Shown: piece by piece, positions 57,391 through 64,000 of the stretch
How the letters are laid out: each line of letters begins with the position of its first letter
Position numbering within the stretch: the first letter of the stretch is position 1
Origin: Ephydatia muelleri
Lineage: Eukaryota; Porifera; Demospongiae; Spongillida; Spongillidae
NCBI GenBank assembly: GCA_013339895.1
Contig: JABACO010000013.1
Span: 1,428,660 to 1,492,659, forward strand
Length of the DNA: 64,000 bases
Direction: 5' to 3'
Made by a program: the position numbers and the translations under genes
Notes under the pieces: model-generated
What the model was told of the DNA's origin: nothing
What the model saw: only the letters and a program-made list of their open reading frames with translations
The model's database searches: none

Positions 57391-60300
57391 ATGCAAATAA
57401 TGAGACGGTTGTACTCAACTCTTAGAGTTAAGGCCTACGACGCCGTCGTAGTGGGAGGAGGTTAGTACTTGTGTGTCCTGCGTGTAATCCTCCTATTCTG
57501 CCGCGCTTTGCAGGGCACAACGGACTTGTAGCCGTAAGTCTGGCTCCGGTGTTGCTTCATTTTGCCCCATCTCAGACACACCACACCTGCACTGAACAAA
57601 GTCCGCCTGCCCCTATTCAGGCCGCATACCTAGCCAAGGCGGGAAAGAGGGGTGGCTGTCCTTGAGAGGACGGCACGTGCTCGGAGGTGCAGCCGTTACG
57701 GAAGAGATCATACCAGGTACGCGTTGATCTAGACTCTTGCTCCTGCTTTGTACTAACGGAATATACACGTGCACGGTCAAATATGTGTGCATTCTTGCAG
57801 GGTACAAATTCTCTCGAGCTTCCTACGCGCTTAGCCTGTTGAGGCCGCAGATAGCCAATGACCTGGAGCTGAAGGTATACAGCTACCACCTATCGCTATT
57901 AAACTGTTTTTGTTTTTGTTTGTTTTATCCGTCTTGCGAACCGGTTCGGTCGCGGCCCGGATCATTTTAGAAACACGGCTTGAATGTGTATCACCGGGAC
58001 TACAGCTCATTCACTCCCATACGTGGCTCGCAAAGGTCCCTTATCCTGGGCACGGACGAAATTCAGAACTGCAAGCAGATTGCACAGTTCTCGCCCAAAG
58101 ACGCTCAGGTTAATTAAGGGAATAAATTAAGAGGAAAGGACGTCAGCAGTTTTCCTATACTCAGGTCTACCTCCAATATAAAGAATGGATGGACAGAATG
58201 GGTCAGGAAAGCCCTTGCTATAAACCTCCATCTATCCTTTCTTCGTCTTGCAGCGAAAAGCATCGAGCCTCTACTTGATTCGGCTCCAATCAACCTCCAC
58301 AAGCTCACCTCTGGATCACTGCAGACGCGTCTGAGCGCCCTGAAGCCGCTTGTGCCTTTCACAATGGCAGGTCAGAGAGTCTGAATTAATGTGGCTGCTA
58401 ATCAAGATAGTAGTCTCGTTCCCAGAATAACGCATTTTGTTCTGTGGCGCACGAAATCGTGTGCCCCAATCAAAGTGGTTGGCGCCATCAAGTTGTTCAT
58501 GGAGGGAAACGATGCGGAAAGTCGGACGTGAACGTTCGACCTGCTGCGTAACCAGTTTGATTGGGTTGCACGATTTCGTGCGCCACGGAACAAAAAAGGT
58601 GTAGCATTATACATTATGCGATAATGCTTAAGTGAGTCTGGGAACGAGACTAATCAAACAGTTGCCTCGCAATTAAGTGTGGTCTCCCATACAGTTCTAA
58701 TTCTAATATATACCACTACCGTGGCCTCGTAGGTCGCGCATTGCGCCCTTTTAATTGATTGAGGTGATGTTTAAATTGATTACGTCAGCGGTAAATATTA
58801 AAGAGTGTAGCAAACGACATAGTAGCTCTCTTGTATGTACAGATAATTCGTACAAACTATAACAATTATGGTGATGCACATCCGATCAAGTTACTTCCAA
58901 CTTCTGGGTCGTCTTGGTGCAGTTTCAAAGGTAGCTAGCTATATGTCATTTGTTAGCGCGCTACATGTAAGCTCTTTCTTTAAGCTACCTCAGACCAAGG
59001 CAGCCACTATTATGAACAGAAATTCTTTTAAGGACGGAGTTGGATATTCGCCTGGACGCGCCGCACAGCTTAATAATGATATTATTCCGCTGACGTGTGC
59101 CGGCAAATCTCGCAAATCACGGTTAGCGCGCTGTGCAAATCGCAGTTAGTGCGCAGCGAAGTACTACCATAGCTTATGGCTAACTGCCAGTCGGGTGGCA
59201 ATTCTTACTATTTGAGTAATATTTAATCATACATTTTTACTATCAGGTAGCTAAAAACGCACACCTGCAGTAGTGCATGCCCAAAACGAAGAAAAGTGCA
59301 TCCCATCCTGCATGCGTTTTTTTGTGCCCCAATACAGAGATATAATACAGCTGCATTTGCTACAGAACAGCGCAAGCTTCATGAAAATTCTACTATCTGT
59401 GACGAGCTTGGCTGGAGTTGTATACCCCATGGTGGTTGAATCCTTCGGGGCTTGGGTGTGAACTAGACTCAAACACTCGCATCCCGCCTTTCAGTTCAGG
59501 TCAACTCCACTGTATCCACTATACTCTAGACAACAGGCTGAACCTGTGTCTTGAGGCTGAACTTGCGCCTTGTCTGCACAAATGGTAGAGCATTTTTTGC
59601 ACGGGCGGGTTTCAGTGCAATCTTTTCAGAGTTCTGCTTAGCTTGTTGACTTATCCTACATTTTGGTTTATCTTGATGTGCATGTATATGTACATGTACA
59701 TATAATTATTACTATCAAATACCTTGTAAAAAGGATTGCAATTTCTTGTTTGCATGTATTCAACTAGTACTAGTACTAGTGTGTAGTTGGAACTTAATTT
59801 CTGTGTCTGTGTGCCTGTACCAGTATGCATAATCTCTTCCATGTTTTGTGTGTGCATGGATGTGTGTCCTTTAGGTACTAGCTTAGGAAAAGATATTCCT
59901 TCATTTCTGGAGCTGTGCCTGGCTCCTGCTGCAAAGATATGTTCCTTGTTATCAAGCATCCTTGCATGCTATAATATATATTCATATTTTTCTCCTCCCA
60001 CCCCCACCCCCAATTAAACAAATTCTGAACCTATTACATTTTGGAGAACTGGTTTGAATCAGACATTCTCAAATCCACACTTGCTGCTGATGCCATAACT
60101 GGCGAGATGTATAGTCCAATGACCCAAGGCAGTGGGTAAGTCATTATATGTGCAGGAGGTTAAGAAGATTTGCTGATTGTAATCATGTTGGAGACGATTG
60201 ACTCCATTGCCAGGTATGCCCTCTTGCACAATACAATGGGAGGATATAATGGAGACGAAACATGGTGCTATGTTGAGGGTGGCATGGGAAGTGTTTCCAT

Positions 60301-61025
60301 GGCAATAGCAAAGGCAGCACAGCTGCATGGAGCAGAGCTGCACACAGAAAAGGTTAACTGTTCATTGAGGTGGATCTCCTCCCCAGCCCTTAACTTTCTC
60401 TTGCACTCCTCTCCTTTACCCCCTCTTCTCTCCCTCCATTTCCTCCACCACCCTCCTCCATTTCCCTCCTCTCCACCTCACCTCGTTCCATGTAGCCCGT
60501 ACAACAGATCATTGTGAAAAACAACGTGGTTGAAGGAGTGCTACTGCAAGATGGAACTGTAGTACGTGCCAAGACAGTGTTGTCTAATGCCACTCCAAAG
60601 GTCACCTTTTTTGACCTCCTGTCTGATGTAAGGGACACTCCCTCCACATGCGTAGTCCTCACATCACCTCCTTCACTTCACACACCAGACCACTCTCCCT
60701 GATGATTTCAAAAAACAACTGGCAAACATTGATTACAGTTCTCCAGTGACAAAGATCAATGGTTGAGTGGTACATTCCATACTCTGCTGACTGGGCATTA
60801 TTTAGAAGCTGTGCTTTGACATTCCAGTTGCTCTGAGAGGTCTTCCCAACTTCATCACATCTCCCAACACCCCAGGGGACCCAAGGCCTGGTCCCCATCA
60901 CCAGTGCCTCATCTTTTTGAACTGTGAGAGTATTGAGACCATCCATCAGGCTTATCTGGACTGTCTGCAAGGAGAAGCTTCATCGAGGTTGGCTACAGTT
61001 AGTTCACCACTCATCTTACACATAT

Positions 61026-61081
<56 letters not shown>

Positions 61082-61239
61082 CCACAGGCCTCTCATTGAG
61101 ATGTGTATGCCATCCTCCCTGGATCCGACACTGGCTCCTGAGGGGTGCCATGTTCTCTCTCTGTTCACTCAGTACACCCCTTACCAGCCAGCCTCTGGAC
61201 CATGGAATGATGAGAATAAGGAGAAGTATTGCCAGAAAG

Positions 61240-61298
<59 letters not shown>

Positions 61299-61800
61299 TG
61301 TGTGTGTGTGACGTACATTTACATCTATGCACATGCAGTGTTTGACTGCATAGAGGAGTATGCTCCTGGATTTAAACAGCTTGTTGTTGGCAAGGAGGTG
61401 CTGACCCCTCCAGACCTGGAGAGGATATTTGGCCTGACTGGTGGGGTTAGTTCTGCCATCTTGCCACCCTTCTGTTCCTTTGCCACTCGGCTACCCTTTA
61501 CAATGTTGTTTAACCCCTTCTCTATCCCTCCAGAGTATATTCCATGGCTCCATGTCATTGGACCAGCTCTACATGTTCAGACCAATCCCGCTTAACCCCG
61601 GGTACGCCACAACCATCAAAGGGCTGTATCTCTGTGGCAGTGGAACCCATCCAGGTGAGTCCAAAGAGAGGGGGAGTGGTGAGAGGAGGGTGGAGTTACA
61701 TGGTATGTGTCTCCTCCCTCTCTCCCCTCCACTCACAGGAGGTGGGGTGATGGGGTCCCCAGGCCGTCTTGCAGCAACAGCTGTTCTGGAAGACATGTGA
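57391..61800 (+). CDS. PYROXD2: Pyridine nucleotide-disulphide oxidoreductase domain protein 2
   Basis: FAD-dependent flavoprotein related to carotenoid/phytoene desaturases, placed in mitochondria in vertebrates. Exons follow the human protein: 57391-57460 ([10 protein letters not shown], then YDAVVVGGG, the dinucleotide fold), about 57515-57531 (GHNGLVA), about 57621-57717, 57802-57874 ([20 protein letters not shown]), 57969-58109 ([19 protein letters not shown]), about 58165-58199, 58254-58371, about 59876-59940, about 60049-60138 ([20 protein letters not shown]), 60213-60352, 60496-60630, about 60689-60761, about 60831-60988, 61089-61240, 61339-61445, 61534-61654 and 61739-61800 ([20 protein letters not shown]). 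The exon at 57621 has two single-base insertions (in AGAGGGG near 57650 and at GAGGA near 57669) that break an otherwise clear [17 protein letters not shown] reading. Its 3' half is repeated inverted at 62451-64000. Confidence 0.85.
58411..58653. mobile_element. MITE with TAGTCTCGTTCCCAGA ends in PYROXD2 intron
   Basis: TAGTCTCGTTCCCAGA at 58411 and TCTGGGAACGAGACTA at the right end, with inner inverted blocks (GGCGCACGAAATCGTG and mirror). About 243 bases. No clear target duplication. Confidence 0.65.
58654..59870. other. PYROXD2 intron without recognised exon
   Basis: A 93-codon frame at 58868-59149 ([17 protein letters not shown]) has no match to PYROXD2. Nothing else is supported. Confidence 0.4.
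61025..61080. repeat. CA microsatellite in PYROXD2 intron
   Basis: (CA)n between two PYROXD2 exons. The matching intron of the inverted copy has only GGGTGTGTGTGGGTGC at this place. Confidence 0.9.
61241..61312. repeat. GT microsatellite in PYROXD2 intron
   Basis: (GT)n directly after the donor at 61241. The inverted copy has the mirror (CA)n at 62940-63006. Confidence 0.9.
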
Positions 61801-62450
61801 TGTGATAAACAGTGACATCGTGCTATAGTAATACTGTGACAAACAATTACATCATATCACTAATACAGTGATTCACTATGACATCAACCTCATCCGAAAT
61901 ATATATACTAGAACTGAGACCATTTAGAATATGGACTCAGATTATAATTTATTTTTTAGGGTCTGGATCCTGACCTGTGCAAAAAAAAAAAACTATCTTA
62001 TGTTGAACTGAATCATTGTAGTTCATGATGAGGAGGGTATTCATGATACAAGATATGTACATGGAAGGTGGGGGGGGGGGGGGGGGGGGGGGGGCGGGTA
62101 CTCAATTTTGCTTCCTTCTACACCCTCTTGGAATAAATGCACACCCTACTCGGTCTCTCTAATTGTACACATGTTTCTACTCAGCTGTATCCCGTCTGAA
62201 AACGAAACCGACCCCTGCAAGTTTTGGCATTCCTTTAGTGTGCTTTGTGCCATGCATGTTTCATGTGCTCGTTAAGTTTTTGGACACTCGTAGGTATTTA
62301 TGTATCGGACTTCTGAATTGTTCATCAGCATACTGGTAGAGAGGAAAGGCAATCATTGACAGAAACAAAAATGAATTTAACAAATCAAAAAATTAAAATG
62401 TATTACATATTGTGTAGACGCAGTACTATTGTGTCCTCAAATCATTAATG
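61801..62450. other. Spacer between the two convergent PYROXD2 copies
   Basis: Probably holds both 3' UTRs. Contains TGACATC repeats at 61815-61885 and a G-run of about 24 at 62070-62094. No ORF of note. Confidence 0.5.
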
Positions 62451-62948
62451 CTATTTGCCTTCCAGGACAGCCATTGCAGCGAGACGGCCTGGGGACCCCA
62501 TCACTCCACCACCTGGGGGGAGGGGGGGGGGGGGGAATAGGGTAAGCACATGCCATGTAACTCCGCTCTCCTCTCACCACTCCCCCTCTCTTTGGACTCA
62601 CCTGGATGGGTTCCACTGCCACAGAGATACAGCCCTTTGATGGGTGTGGCGTATCCAGGGTTAAGTGGGATTGGTCTGAACATGTACAGCTGGTCCAATG
62701 ACATGGAGCCATGGAATGCATTCTACAAGGAATTACAATTGAGGAGGTTAAACCACAGTCTGAAGGTGTAGCTGAATAGAACACTAACCCCACCAGTCAG
62801 GCCAAATATCCTCTCCAGGTCTGGAGGGGTCAGCACCTCCTTGCCAACAACAAGCTGTTTAAATCCAGGAGCATACTCCTCTATGCAGTCAAACACTGCA
62901 TGTGCATAGATGTAAATGTACGTCACACACAAACACATGCACACACAT

Positions 62949-63008
<60 letters not shown>

Positions 63009-64000
63009 TTCTGGCAATACTTCTCTTTATTCTCATCGTTCCATGGTCCAGAGGCTGGCTGGTAAGGGGTGTACTGAGTGAACAGAGAGAGAACATGGCA
63101 CCCCTCAGGAGCCAGTGTGGGATCCAGGGAGGATGGCATACACATCTCAATGTACGGTCTGTGGGTGTGTGTGGGTGCACATAAGAGAAGTGAAGTACCA
63201 GTAGCCAACCTCGATGAAGCTTCTCCTTGCTGACAGTCCAGATAAGCCTGATGGATGGTCTCAATACTCTCACAGTTCAAAAAGGCGATACACTGGTGAT
63301 GGGGACCAGGCCTTGGGTCCCCTGGGGTGTTGGGAGATGCGATGAAGTTGGGAAGACCTCTCAGAGCCACTGGAATGTCAAAGCACAGCTTCTAAATAAT
63401 GCCCAGTCCAGCAGAGTATGGAATGCACCACTCAACCATTGATCTTTGTCGCTGGAGAACTGTAATCAATGTTTGCCAGTTGTTTTTTGAAATCATCAGG
63501 GAGAGTGGTCTGGTGTGTGAAGTGAAGGAGGTGATGTGAGGACTACACATGTGGAGGGAGTGTCCCTTACATCAGACAAGAGGTCAAAAAAGGTGACCTT
63601 TGGAGTGGCATTAGACAACACTGTCTTGGCACGTACTACAGTTCCATCTTGCAGTAGCACTCCTTCTACCACATTGTTTTTCACAATGATCTGTTGTACG
63701 GGCTGCATGGAACATGAGGTGAGAGTGGAGAGGAGAGGAATGGAGGAGGGTGAAGGAGGAAATGGAGGAAGCAAAGTGGATTTATATTAAGATTGCAAAT
63801 ACAAAAAAACAGGAAGGAAAGTGGAGAAGATAGGTGGAGAGGTTCGAAAAAGAGCTAAACCCTTTTGGGTACAAAAGAAGAGGCTGAGATATTGTAACAA
63901 GCTAACCTTTTCAGTATACAGTTCTGCTCCATGCAGCTGTGCCGCCTTCGCAATTGCCATGGAAACACTTCCCATGCCACCCTCCACGTAGCACCATGTT
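62451..64000 (-). CDS. PYROXD2: PYROXD2 second copy (3' half), inverted, cut by window end
   Basis: The minus strand repeats the exons of 60260-61800 with the same splice sites and mostly the same introns: [20 protein letters not shown] (window edge), [122 protein letters not shown] and [19 protein letters not shown] with the stop at 62451. Differences are few (T/A in ITSP/IASP; LEDM versus LEGK end). Exon frames appear intact, so this copy may be functional. Its 5' half lies beyond the window. Confidence 0.75.

Noticed and set aside
58868-59149. 93-codon frame as a PYROXD2 exon
   Set aside because: No similarity to PYROXD2 between the flanking recognised exons and no good splice sites at its borders.

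Overview
The window is animal (metazoan) genomic DNA. Genes are split into many short exons with GT/AG introns, and the products are animal families: nuclear-pore NUP214, mitochondrial PTCD3, oxidoreductase PYROXD2, a forkhead factor, Roc-COR-Death, Tudor and Ig/FN3 receptor proteins. Compact introns, the Roc-COR-Death protein, phase-1 Ig/FN3 receptor exons and the mix of foldback elements suggest an early-branching invertebrate. A sponge is my leading guess, but it is an inference. There is a 100-base assembly gap at 56401-56500. Several coding runs carry one-base frame breaks at homopolymers or tandem repeats, so either the consensus has residual indels or these copies are decaying.

Layout. 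1-10.07 kb: 3' two thirds of NUP214 (+), from coiled coil to FG-rich tail, with minisatellites in almost every intron. 10.1-12.65 kb: no gene seen. 12.7-29.3 kb: a signal-peptide exon, two paralogous Ig exons, an FN3 exon, a stalk and a transmembrane/tail exon (+). They may be one gene or two, separated by a repeat-rich stretch holding a hAT-like element, Ty3/gypsy integrase debris turned into a 33-bp minisatellite, foldback elements, a pogo/Tigger-like relic and two small unrecognised genes. 29.9-32.1 kb: nested TIR elements around a broken RecQ-like helicase.

32.35-37.4 kb (-): a Roc-COR-Death gene, whose upstream exons may begin with a signal peptide. 37.6-44.35 kb (+): a head-to-head partner joining a Tudor domain, an RG-rich segment, a PAIP1/CTIF-type MIF4G domain and a CCHC zinc knuckle. 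I do not recognise this architecture and it is the most interesting gene here. 45.3-47.3 kb: a tandem duplication, one copy split by a 5'-truncated retrotransposon tail with an 11-bp target duplication. 47.4-47.7 kb: a loose fragment of a Roc-type gene. 47.9-53.7 kb (-): PTCD3. 54.3-55.25 kb (-): an intronless forkhead gene. 55.97-56.4 kb: second hAT-like copy running into the gap. 57.4-61.8 kb (+): PYROXD2, followed at 62.45-64.0 kb by an inverted, near-identical copy of its 3' half.

There are no operons; the genes are independent transcription units. The clearest shared regulation is the roughly 210-bp divergent interval between the Roc-COR gene and the Tudor-MIF4G gene, which holds an NRF-1-like palindrome. 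A perfect one also lies just upstream of the first receptor exon.
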